Notes: generated by a model not told the origin, from the sequence alone. 37,426 bases of DNA from an uncultured Lachnospiraceae bacterium (GCA_947175035.1 CAMWLG010000031.1:1-37426), one strand, 5' to 3'. Shown: positions 1 to 8,479, counted from the stretch's first letter. Numbers and translations are program-made.

Positions 1-209
1 AGCCTGCCGTTTGCCTTGCCACCAAAGCCTGCAAATTCCACATTCTCTGCAACGACCTCGCCACCCAATTCTTTCAAAAGTTCTTCATCCTCAACCCATA
101 CTGGAAAAAGTGCGCCAGTATCAAGCATAACTTCAAGATCGTAGAACTCATTCAAAACTACAACCGGTCTTTGTGTATTCTTTTTAATCGGTAAAGTAAA
201 CTGCCTCAT
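1..209 (-). CDS. Retropepsin-like aspartic protease, partial (3' end outside window)
   Basis: This is the N-terminal 69 residues of a minus-strand protein that runs off the left edge. Around residue 30 it carries LDTGA in a hydrophobic setting, the active-site signature of retroviral-type single-domain aspartyl proteases. A glycine-rich FGGK follows near residue 63. Its ATG overlaps the TGA of the upstream 77-residue gene in the four-base arrangement ATGA, so the two are probably translationally coupled. If the family call is right it would be a small dimeric peptidase of unknown substrate. The rest of the fold and the flap cannot be judged from this fragment, so the call rests on the DTGA motif and the protein's small-gene context. 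Confidence 0.55.
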   Translation of the reverse strand, partial: MRQFTLPIKKNTQRPVVVLNEFYDLEVMLDTGALFPVWVEDEELLKELGGEVVAENVEFAGFGGKANGR

Positions 210-439
210 CCAAAATACCCCACTGTCCCCATCGGAGCAAGATTATCCGGTGTTGTATATGTTGCATGAATGTTTCTGTCTTTAATTTGCATTCTAAGTA
301 AATCAGCACTGGACATTCCAATATAGCTTACAATTGCTGATTTTATATTTGCGCCATCTTCCCAGTCGATATCAGTAAGTCCCACCCATTGATCAGGATA
401 TTTCTTTTCTATTTGCTCCCATGTTAATCGTTGTCCCAT
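206..439 (-). CDS. Small conserved-looking protein of unknown function, partner of retropepsin-like gene
   Basis: A 77-residue soluble protein beginning MGQRLTWEQIEKKYPDQWVG. I chose the ATG at 439 because a GGAGG at 448-452 lies 8 bases upstream; the in-frame ATG at 454 overlaps that same GGAGG and has none of its own. No membrane segment or catalytic motif is visible; the sequence is rich in Trp, Asp and Ile. Its stop overlaps the start of the retropepsin-like gene (ATGA), which suggests coupled synthesis and a possible partner, adaptor or substrate role. That role is inferred only from position. Confidence 0.7.
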   Translation of the reverse strand: MGQRLTWEQIEKKYPDQWVGLTDIDWEDGANIKSAIVSYIGMSSADLLRMQIKDRNIHATYTTPDNLAPMGTVGYFG

Positions 440-539
440 AAAGTATGCCTCCATAGCAAAATATAAATAATGACTCTATTCTTTATATATTTTAACATAT
501 AACAAAGAACTTATCTATTGATAAATTAGGAAAAATAAG

Positions 540-763
540 CAATACCTGTTTAAACAATTTATGTCAAATACTGTTGAAAATTACTTATATTCCATCGGCG
601 GCGGTGTTCATATGGGTGAAACCGCTGAGGATGTGGTTCTTCGCGAAGTCTTTGAGAAAACGGGGGTGCATTATAAGATAGACCATTTAGCGGTTATCCA
701 TAAGAATTTTTTAATGAAAATACTGGAACTTTAAAATGTATAACAGTCAGCGCCTATCAATAA
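540..763 (+). pseudogene. Nudix hydrolase remnant, 5'-truncated and frameshifted
   Basis: The plus strand encodes a recognisable Nudix box, GGGVHMGETAEDVVLREV then FEKTGV, with the spacing of the GX5EX7REUXEEXGU signature, although one Glu of REUXEE is replaced. The readable frame begins abruptly near 540 with no ribosome site, so the N-terminal strands are missing. At a run of six T (707-712) the frame breaks. Adding one T restores a continuation reading N-E-N-T-G-T-L-K-C, as expected after the box in this family, until a stop at 761-763. The remnant ends against and slightly overlaps the 3' end of clpP on the other strand. A protein from the ATG at 561 would be only 57 residues, so it is almost certainly non-functional. 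Confidence 0.75.
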
Positions 764-1337
764 TTTTATCAATCAGTCCAAAATTCATTGCTTCTTCTGC
801 CGTCATATAATTATCACGTTCAGTAGCAACAGCAATCTCATCAATACTTTTACCTGTATTTTCAGCTAAAATAGTGTTAAGGCGTTTTTTGCTTTTTTGT
901 ATGTGGTCGGACGTAATTTTGATATCGGTTGCCTGTCCTTGAATTCCGTTGCCATGAATCGCAGGCTGATGTATCATAATTTCTGCATTTGGCAAAGCCA
1001 TGCGTTTTCCTTTTGCACCTCCTGCCAATAAAAAAGCCCCAAAACTGGCAGCAAGACCTATGCATATTGTTGAGACATCACATTTGATATACTGCATTGT
1101 ATCATAGATGGCAAAGCCCGCTGAAACAGAACCGCCTGGACTATTTATATATAACTGAATATCTTTTTCCGGGTCTTGTGCCTCTAAAAAAAGCATTTGT
1201 GCAATAATTGAACTCGCTGAAGCATCACTTACTTCTTCTCCCAAAAAAACAATTCTGTCAGACAATAGCCTTGAAAAAATATCGTAACTCCGTTCTCCTC
1301 GGCTGGTTTGTTCAATCACATAGGGAATTAAACTCAT
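747..1337 (-). CDS. clpP: ATP-dependent Clp protease proteolytic subunit ClpP (paralogue-type)
   Basis: A complete 196-residue ClpP, the normal family length. The catalytic triad is visible: Ser98 in [11 protein letters not shown], His123 in MIHQP and Asp175 in [11 protein letters not shown]. The oligomerisation and substrate-channel segment [12 protein letters not shown] is intact. ClpP forms tetradecameric serine-protease barrels fed by Clp ATPases in the cytoplasm. No clpX or trigger-factor gene is adjacent. Instead its ATG overlaps the TGA of an AraC-type regulator gene (ATGA), with the ribosome site GGAGGTGA lying inside that gene. This placement suggests a second, accessory ClpP rather than the housekeeping copy, but whether another clpP exists cannot be seen here. 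Confidence 0.95.
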   Translation of the reverse strand: MSLIPYVIEQTSRGERSYDIFSRLLSDRIVFLGEEVSDASASSIIAQMLFLEAQDPEKDIQLYINSPGGSVSAGFAIYDTMQYIKCDVSTICIGLAASFGAFLLAGGAKGKRMALPNAEIMIHQPAIHGNGIQGQATDIKITSDHIQKSKKRLNTILAENTGKSIDEIAVATERDNYMTAEEAMNFGLIDKIIDRR

Positions 1338-1750
1338 GCTGCTAACTCACCTCCTGTCAAACAATACATATATGTATATCCGCCAAGGGAACTCATCATG
1401 CTGATCTTTGATTGTTTAGGATAGAACACACCATTTTTCCGATAAATTTTAGGCGTACATCCATAAACTTGTTTAAAAGCCAATGTAAAGGCTTGCTGCG
1501 AATCATAATGCGCTTCATAAGCAATTTCAACAATAGGCTGCTCTGTTTCCACAAGTTTTTGGGCTGCCAATGTCAATCTACGCCCTTGTATGTATTTATA
1601 AACCGTACATTTCGTTTCTTCAGTAAAAATTCTGGCTAAATAGAATTTTGAATAATTTAATGTGTCTGCTATTTTATCAAGCGGCAAATCCTCTTCAATA
1701 TGCGTTTCTATATAGTCCACTACCTTTTTTACAACTGCATTCTTGTTCAT
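1334..1750 (-). CDS. AraC-family transcriptional regulator, DNA-binding domain only
   Basis: A 138-residue protein in which residues 8-106 form the two helix-turn-helix units of AraC/XylS regulators. Visible landmarks are [19 protein letters not shown] in the first and [20 protein letters not shown] then GCTPKIYR in the second. There is no N-terminal sugar-sensing domain; a tail of about 30 residues follows. It resembles MarA/SoxS-sized stand-alone activators, which are usually controlled by their abundance. It is the first gene of an overlapping pair with clpP, so regulation by ClpP-dependent proteolysis is an attractive but untested idea. AGGAG lies 8 bases before the ATG. Confidence 0.9.
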   Translation of the reverse strand: MNKNAVVKKVVDYIETHIEEDLPLDKIADTLNYSKFYLARIFTEETKCTVYKYIQGRRLTLAAQKLVETEQPIVEIAYEAHYDSQQAFTLAFKQVYGCTPKIYRKNGVFYPKQSKISMMSSLGGYTYMYCLTGGELAA

Positions 1751-1846
1751 ATGCGGCTCTCCTTTCCTTACTCAATATAGCATAGCTTTCTAAAATAATC
1801 TTAATAGAAATTGCCCTATTTGAATCACAAGAATGCCGAGCCTGAT

Positions 1847-2194
1847 TTAATACTCTCCATTATATTCGTCATATTTATCTATTGAGAAAAAATCAATATG
1901 GTATGGCAGATAAACATTCTTTATTTTGGGAAAACTATCTTCTAAAAAATGTATAATATCCTCCGTCATTTCCTCACAAAAATAATCTTTGTTCAAACTA
2001 CCGCTTACAACCGCATCATCACCTATGTATTGAATTAGTAAGTATCCATATGAAGGTTGAACAAGCACCAGATCACTTAACGGATTGGAATACGATTCTT
2101 TTTGGGCATCATAAAAACGAACCATATCTGCATTGTCACCACATAAATATTCTACGTTATAAGAACAACCATGACTGTGAAATATTTGTCGCAT
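1847..2194 (-). CDS. Hypothetical protein, 115 residues
   Basis: An unrecognised soluble protein beginning MRQIFHSHGCSYNVEYLC. The start at 2194 is chosen because GGAGG lies 9 bases before it; a longer reading back to 2245 would add a poorly supported leader. It contains alternating hydrophobic strands in its middle part and an acidic, Tyr-rich C-terminus ending DKYDEYNGEY. No catalytic motif, signal peptide or membrane span is seen. It lies 47 bases downstream of the hemerythrin/receiver gene on the same strand and may be co-transcribed with it, but no function can be assigned. Confidence 0.6.
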   Translation of the reverse strand: MRQIFHSHGCSYNVEYLCGDNADMVRFYDAQKESYSNPLSDLVLVQPSYGYLLIQYIGDDAVVSGSLNKDYFCEEMTEDIIHFLEDSFPKIKNVYLPYHIDFFSIDKYDEYNGEY

Positions 2195-2241
2195 TTGTAT
2201 CACCCTCCATCCTAATAAGGGTAAAAACAAGAGTTTTCTTT

Positions 2242-3588
2242 TCAAGCTCTTGCCGCCAAAAACTCATCAATCACCCTCTTAATTTCTTCCTCTGGCAGCG
2301 TCTTTAACAGGTATCCCTCCGGCTTTAGGGTCATGACCTTTTGCACGCTCTCCCGATCGCCTCTTCCAGTCAGGAAAAACACAGGAATGTCAGCCATCGT
2401 TTCCTCGGAACGAATCATCTCCAAAGTCTGTCTTCCGTCACAGATGGGCATTTCATAATCAAGCAGCACCAAATCCGGTCTGTTCACCACAATGTTTTGG
2501 ATTGCAGATACGCTGGAACCTGCCTCTAACACCTTATAATCTTTCCCCAAAAGGCGAATAAGCGAACTCCGCATAAATTCTGAATCATCCACCACAAGGA
2601 TTTTTCTCTTTTGCTCCTTCCAAGAAGCATTTTCATCAATCAGATACTGTTTGATCGTATCCATTGCATTCTGATGGTCAATGGAGGCTGACAGCTTCCC
2701 GCGAATAGAATCTGCGGAAACGGCACAAAATGCAAAATACCCCACGCCTGTATCGAACAACAGACTGCAGGCAGGCTGCTCACGGTCAAAAGAATTTAAA
2801 AGCTGCTCCTGAGTAAGCAGGCTCTCTTTCTCCAGTTCAAATAAATCCATTGCCGGAAAGCTCTCTCTGATGCGCTCCAAAAACTGTCTAAAAATATAAC
2901 GGCTCACATTGATCACCATATCGTCTACCCGAAGATATTCCGTATTCAATATCCCGCCTACGATTTTAAGCAAAAGCTGCTCTTCAAAGACAAGCGATAT
3001 CTCCCACCTCTCTTTGTCTTGTCCACGGTAAATAAAGCGGCTGCATATCACTTTTCCGAAATCTTCCCCCGAATACTGACCGCTGATCATCCTGGCTTTC
3101 AACTGGAACATATCCTGCATCAACTGGATCACCGTCTGCTCCATGGCTTCCTTTTCATCGTTATGGGGAATGTCCGCCCACTTGCTGCTTCTTTTCCCTA
3201 CGATTGCAAGGTCTTCCGTCAGCGTGTGCGCAACCACCCAGCCGATACAGACGCCCAGGAAATGTCTGATGGATTCTGTGGAATAACCCGACTCTTCCAT
3301 TTCACGCTCCAATGCAGGCAGCGTCTTGTCACGAAACTCGTCATGCAGATGCTTATGTATCTCATACTCACTATATACCATTGCTTTCATATAATCTTCT
3401 TCACGCTTAAAATGTTCACTTGCATGGTTTTTTAGAAATTTCACGCCTTCTCTGCACGCCCATTCAGTCTTTTCCACATCCTCACTCATCTTCAAAAGCT
3501 TATCCATTGTTGACATAAGCAGCTTATGGTCTTTATCAATAAAATCGACGCCTATTAAATATCTGTCATTCCATGCAACCCGCTTCAC
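2242..3588 (-). CDS. Bacteriohemerythrin - CheX-like - response regulator three-domain protein
   Basis: A 448-residue cytoplasmic protein. Residues 1-130 are a bacteriohemerythrin carrying the full di-iron ligand set: His21, His59, Glu63, His78, His82, His121 and Asp126. Residues 165-310 resemble the CheC/CheX phosphatase fold, a weaker call. Residues 327-448 are a receiver domain with Asp334/Asp335, phospho-acceptor Asp377 in LLDYEMP, Thr407 and Lys429. Hemerythrins bind O2 or sense oxygen, NO or redox state, so the architecture suggests an oxygen-responsive signalling switch linked to phosphorylation and perhaps motility. The start is GTG, with GGAGG 9-10 bases upstream. No cognate kinase is adjacent. 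The hemerythrin and receiver calls are firm; the biological output is inferred. Confidence 0.9.
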   Translation of the reverse strand: MKRVAWNDRYLIGVDFIDKDHKLLMSTMDKLLKMSEDVEKTEWACREGVKFLKNHASEHFKREEDYMKAMVYSEYEIHKHLHDEFRDKTLPALEREMEESGYSTESIRHFLGVCIGWVVAHTLTEDLAIVGKRSSKWADIPHNDEKEAMEQTVIQLMQDMFQLKARMISGQYSGEDFGKVICSRFIYRGQDKERWEISLVFEEQLLLKIVGGILNTEYLRVDDMVINVSRYIFRQFLERIRESFPAMDLFELEKESLLTQEQLLNSFDREQPACSLLFDTGVGYFAFCAVSADSIRGKLSASIDHQNAMDTIKQYLIDENASWKEQKRKILVVDDSEFMRSSLIRLLGKDYKVLEAGSSVSAIQNIVVNRPDLVLLDYEMPICDGRQTLEMIRSEETMADIPVFFLTGRGDRESVQKVMTLKPEGYLLKTLPEEEIKRVIDEFLAARA

Positions 3589-3647
3589 AGTAACTCCTCC
3601 TTTGTCGCCCTTCCTGTTTTTACTGTCACCAAAATACCAATGTGGAT

Positions 3648-3656
3648 ATTATAACA
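3648..3656 (-). promoter_or_regulatory. Candidate extended -10 promoter for the hemerythrin gene
   Basis: On the minus strand TGTTATAAT forms an extended -10 about 60 bases upstream of the GTG start. No convincing -35 is present at the right spacing, so this is only a candidate. Confidence 0.4.
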
Positions 3657-3734
3657 CATTCGCTGCCCGTTTGCCCATCCTAAATCTTTTTCTTTCTAAC
3701 TTTAAGACATGTTGTAATAAGCCAATTTGAAACA

Positions 3735-4169
3735 CTATATCCATTGAATAAATGCTGTTTTGTCTTCACTGTTGTATCCTGCCTGTCTATAAAGATTCAA
3801 TGTGCTTTCTTTCTTAGAACCTGTAAGCAACATCATTTTATAGCAGTTTTCTTTTAATGCAATCTCTTTTGCATAATCCAGGCATTGCGTTGCCAGTCCC
3901 CGCTTTCTGTACTTTTCATCAGTGATCACGTTTTCGATAAAAGCATATGGCTGCTGGTTGTGGGTCAGATTGGGAATGATAACGCAGACACAAGAAGAGA
4001 CGATTTCCCCATTTTCTTCAGCAACAATCACATGATGATTTTTATCCTGAAAAATATCATCCCAAAGCTGCAAAAGTTCAGCGGTCTTTTCCGGCATAGG
4101 ATTATCATGCAGCTGCATATACAACCTTAATAAACCATCTAAATCGTCTTTCACTATTTCTCTGATCAT
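3735..4169 (-). CDS. GNAT-family N-acetyltransferase
   Basis: A 144-residue protein starting MIREIVKDDLDGLLRLYMQL. The start at 4169 follows AAGGGTGA by a few bases and sits 23 bases after the preceding gene; longer in-frame readings would overlap that gene. The acetyl-CoA site is visible as the motif-A pattern FIENVITDEKYRKRGLATQ, followed by CLDYAKEIA and, near the C-terminus, the LYRQAGY strand-turn typical of the family. It should transfer an acetyl group from acetyl-CoA to an unknown amine. It is the last gene of a three-gene operon with two proteins of unknown function. Confidence 0.88.
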   Translation of the reverse strand: MIREIVKDDLDGLLRLYMQLHDNPMPEKTAELLQLWDDIFQDKNHHVIVAEENGEIVSSCVCVIIPNLTHNQQPYAFIENVITDEKYRKRGLATQCLDYAKEIALKENCYKMMLLTGSKKESTLNLYRQAGYNSEDKTAFIQWI

Positions 4170-4192
4170 ACATGTCACCCTTTCTTGATTTT

Positions 4193-4621
4193 TCATGATA
4201 ATTTTGAGCCGAATTGCTTGCGGCCATAACAGGTATCGCATAAGGTCTGAATCCATGGGAGATCCGTTCTCAGAGTCCCCTCACGGCCACATTCTTCACA
4301 TACCGTCTCCGATAGATCTTCATATTTTTGTGTGATATCTGAAATCTTTCGAGCTACATCGTTCTCTCCCTCAAGATTATAATAAACACGCAGAGTTCCA
4401 TACTTCTCTTTGATCTGAACCATCTCAATAGTAACAGGTTTTTCCGCCGTCTCAAAGACGATTGCTATCTCTCTGCACATATCATATAAAAGCTGATACC
4501 AGCCGTCTCCTGTTTCTATTCCAAATGCATTATACAAGTTATCTATACCGTCTTCCGATAACGGCCCTCTTCTCATAAATTCAAATTCTTCTGCCAGACG
4601 TTTTTCCAATTCTCTGTTCAT
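4193..4621 (-). CDS. Hypothetical protein with C-terminal C4 zinc ribbon
   Basis: A 142-residue protein of unknown function. The C-terminal third has two CxxC knuckles (CEECGREG near residue 109 and CDTCYGRK near residue 129) about 20 residues apart, joined by LRTDLPWIQT. This predicts a zinc ribbon. The middle includes IKEKYGTLRVYY, a pattern I associate with small proteins scattered in bacterial and phage genomes, but I cannot name the family. A GGGAGGGG ribosome site precedes the ATG. It is the second gene of a likely operon, 21 bases after the 154-residue gene and 23 bases before the GNAT. Confidence 0.75.
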   Translation of the reverse strand: MNRELEKRLAEEFEFMRRGPLSEDGIDNLYNAFGIETGDGWYQLLYDMCREIAIVFETAEKPVTIEMVQIKEKYGTLRVYYNLEGENDVARKISDITQKYEDLSETVCEECGREGTLRTDLPWIQTLCDTCYGRKQFGSKLS

Positions 4622-4642
4622 AAAAGTTCCCCTCCCTGGAAA

Positions 4643-5107
4643 TTACATGAAACACCTGTCTTCACCAAAATGCTCTCTGCGTTCAGAAATCAATTCCTTT
4701 AATTTCGATAACTTTTGAGTAAGTTGTTCCTTTCTCTTGGTATAATCAGCCTCTTCTGCATTCCAGGCATAGAATATCCATTCATCAAGATTGCTCATAA
4801 TATCATTGTAAAGATATTCACAAAACTGAAGCATACTTGTATGAGAATATTCATTTACTATGTCCTCTTTTTTTAGGGGAGAGCGTCCATCATACTCACA
4901 AATGATATGACAATTCCAATAACTTACTACGCACAAAAAGCGACTGGGTTCCATAAAACCTTTCACACAAAATGGCTTCATAGTTTCAAGTCCATGGATT
5001 GCCTGATCTATCCATTCAAACGCAATATCATCGAGATAGCTCAAACCATATGCAAATGTATTGTCGAGCTGAAAGTCACTCCAACCATCTTCAGGTTTTG
5101 TCAACAT
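4643..5107 (-). CDS. Hypothetical protein, 154 residues
   Basis: First gene of a three-gene minus-strand operon. The ATG at 5107 is preceded by GGAGG at 8 bases; an upstream in-frame GTG has no better site. The protein begins MLTKPEDGWSDFQLDNTFAY, contains aromatic-rich strands such as CVVSYWNCHIICEYDG, and ends in a charged helix (KRKEQLTQKLSKLKEL). The size and aromatic-rich composition are similar to those of small immunity-type or SMI1-like proteins, but I see no defining motif and do not assign a family. Confidence 0.65.
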   Translation of the reverse strand: MLTKPEDGWSDFQLDNTFAYGLSYLDDIAFEWIDQAIHGLETMKPFCVKGFMEPSRFLCVVSYWNCHIICEYDGRSPLKKEDIVNEYSHTSMLQFCEYLYNDIMSNLDEWIFYAWNAEEADYTKRKEQLTQKLSKLKELISERREHFGEDRCFM

Positions 5108-5145
5108 GATATTTGCCTCCTTCACAAATTCTGCTTGTCGCTACA

Positions 5146-5174
5146 ATTATAATCTATTTTCCACAGGTACACAA
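5146..5174 (-). promoter_or_regulatory. Sigma-A promoter of the 5107-3735 operon
   Basis: Minus-strand TTGTGT (5174-5169), a 17-base spacer, then TATAAT (5151-5146). Transcription would start near 5139, giving a leader of about 32 bases before the ATG at 5107. Confidence 0.6.
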
Positions 5175-5350
5175 TTCTAAATAGGGATAAGAAAAAAGGC
5201 TGCGCACTAATCAGTGCGGCAACCCCATTTTTAGACCCATCTCTATATAACACTTTACCAGATTGTAAAAGAAAAGTCTAGTCTTTTTTTCTTTTTCCGC
5301 TATACTGTTAAGTACACCGGTGAAAACAGACAAAAGGACGGAGGCTGCGT

Positions 5351-8300
5351 ATGAAGAATACGGACAGAGAGGCGGAGGAGCGGTATCTGCGGGAAACCTT
5401 GCAGGTGATTCAAAGAAATGTGCAGAACTATGAGCGGGAAGTATCCCGAATGCAGGAAGAGATCGATGAAATGTTGGATCACTATCATGACAATGATGTG
5501 GAACTCTGGTCTGCCCTAAACAACACCATCACGCTGAACGAACACATGAAGCGGGCGTTAGAGCGCAACATACGAGCGCAGACAAAGCCGTATTTTGGCA
5601 GGATTATTTTTCATGACGAAACACTGGATAAAACCGAATCCCTCTATATTGGGAAGGGCGGCATATCGTCTGACCGAACCAGTCAAATCGTGACGGACTG
5701 GCGGGCGCCGGTGGCAAATGCCTATTATGAGAACGGTCTGGGCAAAAGCAGCTATACCGCGCCGGACGGCAGGGAGCTGCCCATCGACCTGAAATTAAAG
5801 CGAACGTTTGAGATTGAGGAGGGAAAGCTTTCCGATTATTATGACACGGATGTGGTCTCCAATGACGAGCTGCTGATGAAGGCCCTGTCCCAAAATAAGG
5901 AGGCGGTGCTGGGGGAGATCGTCGCCACCATCCAAAAGGAACAGAACGAGATCATCAGAAAGTCCCCCTACCACAATGTGATCGTTCAGGGCGTGGCGGG
6001 ATCGGGCAAGACCACCGTTGCCATGCATCGGATCTCCTACATTCTCTATAACTATAAGGAGCGGTTTCGACCGGAGGATTTCTATATCGTGGGCAGCAAT
6101 CATATCCTGCTAAATTATATTACGGGAGTGCTGCCGGATCTGGACGTGTACGGCGTCCGGCAGATGACCATGGAACAGCTCTTTATCCGTCTGCTATACG
6201 AGGCGTGGGACGAGAAAAGCTGTCATGTGAGGGAAGTGAAAAACGGAGAGGCTTTCAAGGGGACGGAGCAGTGGTATCGGGATCTTGTGGCGTTCATAAG
6301 AAAGTATGAGTGGGACACCATTCCGCGGACGAATGTTTCTCTGGAGCCCGAACAGTTTGTGGAAGGACTTCAAGACGGTAAAACGGGCGTTTATGACAGA
6401 AGGGGCGAGACGGGAAACCGCTGCGGGAAGGTGGAACTAATGAGCCGGGAGGCCGTAGAACGCTATATCCGGCAGAACCCTTCCGTGTCCGTGCAGAGCA
6501 AGATCAATATGCTCAACGAGAGACTTCTCGCCAAGCTGCGGAACGAATTTCTGGACGAGCACGCCCATTACACGGAGGAAGAACGCAAAGCGATCCGCAA
6601 GGCCTATCGGGGGTGGTATGGCGGACGGCAGCAGACTCGCTGCGTCTATGACTTGTATCGGGATTTTCTGGCCGTACAACGGGAAAAGGGATATGACGCT
6701 ACCCTTCCCGAAGACGGTTATGATGTCTATGATCTGGCGGCGCTGGCCCTGCTCTACAAGCTGGTGAGGGAGACGGAGGTTGTCAGCGAAGCGCATCATA
6801 TCGTTATTGATGAGGCGCAGGATTTCGGGATGATGGCATACAGCGTGTTGGCGGCCTGTATCAAGGACTGCACCTACACGGTGATGGGCGACGTGTCGCA
6901 GAATATTCATTTCGGGTACGGATTGGAGGACTGGGAGGCGCTGCGGGCGCTGATGCTGCCGGATGCGGAAGACTCTTTCGGCATTTTGAAAAAGAGTTAT
7001 CGGAACACGGTGGAGATCTCCGATTTTGCCACCGGGATCCTGCGCCACGGAAAGTTTGCCGTCTATCCGGCGGAGCCTGTCATTCGCCACGGCAGTCCCG
7101 TAAAGGTGGAGCGCATTGGAAAAGACGGGGCGGACCATGAGGCTTTTGCCCTCCGCGGGGCCGAAATCTGCAGACAGTGGCGGGAGAAAGGGTACGGCGC
7201 CGTGGGCGTGGTGTGCCGGGATGCCGACTCCGCACGCCGATATGCAGAAAGTCTTGCGCGCCATATCGACATTATGGAGAGCGATCCCGAGAAGGCGAGC
7301 TTCGGGGACGGGATTCTGGTGCTGCCGGTGGCGTATACCAAGGGGCTTGAATTTGACGCGGTGTTGATCATGAATCCCACGGGAGAGGATTACCCCGTGG
7401 ATGACGGTCACGCGAAGCTTTTGTATGTGGCGGCGACCCGCGCCCTGCACGAGCTCTGCATTCTTCACGGGGAGGATTTGACGGGGCTGATCGCAGATCC
7501 GGTGCCCCAGCGTTTGAATGTGTTCGAACAGGAAAAACCATCGGAACAGGTCGCCGCGACTGTACAAGACAAAGAAAGGAAAGTCCGCACCCGGCGCACA
7601 AAGGCCGTGGCGACTGCACCGAAGGCCATGTCGGTTCGTACCGCAGAGCGAGAGACGCCTGCCCGCGTTCGCCCCGCCGCCAATTATGGAGCGTCGCCCC
7701 TACCTTCAAAGCCGCACCAAAGCGACAAGAGGATTCCTGTTTTCGGGGATATGCCTTCCCCGGAGCTGCTATGTCCTCAGGGACATGGGAAGATCGGGTT
7801 GAATGTACGCTGGGTCACCAGAGAGCATGACGGCCTCCGCCTCACGAGTCCCTATGGCATTCTGCGAATCAGTCCCGTGGGGAACGCCATTTTGAGGATT
7901 ACCTTTGCCAAAGGATCTCAAATGCAGGATGGCGTTCATCCGCTGATCGGGGTGAACCGGGTGGAAACAAATTGGAAGTACAGGGACAACGGCAAGACCG
8001 TAGAACTCTCCATGGATGAGATCGGCGTACAGGTGGATAAGGCCGATGGAGTTGTCCGGTTTGTGGACGGTACGGGCAGGAAGCTTCTGGCACAGAGGAG
8101 GCAGGACGGCAGGCTTTTTGAGCAGGGTGGAAACCGCTGGTATCTGGACTTTGGGAAAGAGCCGTTCTACGGAATCGGGGAGGAGGGCAGGGAACCCTTG
8201 GTGCTTCGTGGGAGTGCCCGGATTCTCTCCCGCGGAGACAGGAGGCTGCCATTTCTGATCTCGGAGAGAGGATATGGGATTCTGCCCGCAGTGAGCGGAC

Positions 8301-8437
8301 TCTGCTTTTGCTGCGACATGTCCTCCTACGGGTCTTATCTTTACATGGAAGGGGAATGGACGGACTGTTATGTCATTGCCGCCAAACGGCGGGAGAACCT
8401 TCTGGGAGCCTACGCATATTTGAGCGGTATACTGTAA
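5351..8437 (+). CDS. helD: HelD-type UvrD-like helicase fused to a GH31-N-like C-terminal domain
   Basis: A 1028-residue protein. Residues 1-75 form the N-terminal coiled coil of HelD proteins. The HelD signature SDRTSQIVTDWRAPVANAYY follows, then Walker A GVAGSGKTT (214-222), Walker B VIDEAQD (485-491) and the late helicase motif LLYVAATRALHEL (about 690). HelD motors remove or recycle stalled RNA polymerase using ATP. Typical HelD proteins end near residue 730-770. Here an Arg/Thr/Ala-rich linker (about 720-800) leads to 220 residues resembling the N-terminal beta-sandwich of GH31 alpha-glucosidases: FYGIGEEG, PFLISERGYGILP, then ending NLLGAYAYLSG just where the GH31 barrel would begin. 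No GH31 catalytic barrel is present. The gene is clearly richer in G+C than its neighbours, which may mean transfer. GGAGG lies 6 bases before the ATG. The helicase call is firm; the C-terminal assignment is from pattern memory. Confidence 0.9.
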   Translation: MKNTDREAEERYLRETLQVIQRNVQNYEREVSRMQEEIDEMLDHYHDNDVELWSALNNTITLNEHMKRALERNIRAQTKPYFGRIIFHDETLDKTESLYIGKGGISSDRTSQIVTDWRAPVANAYYENGLGKSSYTAPDGRELPIDLKLKRTFEIEEGKLSDYYDTDVVSNDELLMKALSQNKEAVLGEIVATIQKEQNEIIRKSPYHNVIVQGVAGSGKTTVAMHRISYILYNYKERFRPEDFYIVGSNHILLNYITGVLPDLDVYGVRQMTMEQLFIRLLYEAWDEKSCHVREVKNGEAFKGTEQWYRDLVAFIRKYEWDTIPRTNVSLEPEQFVEGLQDGKTGVYDRRGETGNRCGKVELMSREAVERYIRQNPSVSVQSKINMLNERLLAKLRNEFLDEHAHYTEEERKAIRKAYRGWYGGRQQTRCVYDLYRDFLAVQREKGYDATLPEDGYDVYDLAALALLYKLVRETEVVSEAHHIVIDEAQDFGMMAYSVLAACIKDCTYTVMGDVSQNIHFGYGLEDWEALRALMLPDAEDSFGILKKSYRNTVEISDFATGILRHGKFAVYPAEPVIRHGSPVKVERIGKDGADHEAFALRGAEICRQWREKGYGAVGVVCRDADSARRYAESLARHIDIMESDPEKASFGDGILVLPVAYTKGLEFDAVLIMNPTGEDYPVDDGHAKLLYVAATRALHELCILHGEDLTGLIADPVPQRLNVFEQEKPSEQVAATVQDKERKVRTRRTKAVATAPKAMSVRTAERETPARVRPAANYGASPLPSKPHQSDKRIPVFGDMPSPELLCPQGHGKIGLNVRWVTREHDGLRLTSPYGILRISPVGNAILRITFAKGSQMQDGVHPLIGVNRVETNWKYRDNGKTVELSMDEIGVQVDKADGVVRFVDGTGRKLLAQRRQDGRLFEQGGNRWYLDFGKEPFYGIGEEGREPLVLRGSARILSRGDRRLPFLISERGYGILPAVSGLCFCCDMSSYGSYLYMEGEWTDCYVIAAKRRENLLGAYAYLSGIL

Positions 8438-8479
8438 GCAGGCGCAGATACTACAATTGGAATTTAGGAGGAGAAACCT

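Noticed and set aside
5203..5218. Short hairpin (CGCACT/AGTGCG) next to an A/T run, like a terminator
   Set aside because: It lies between diverging genes, so no transcript would need to end there, and the stem is only six pairs.
5301..5306. TATACT before the HelD-like gene as a promoter -10
   Set aside because: No acceptable -35 at 16-18 bases upstream; the region is a poly-T stretch.
6437..7709. Long minus-strand open frames across the HelD-like gene
   Set aside because: They are shadows of a G+C-rich coding sequence; they lack ribosome sites and recognisable motifs.
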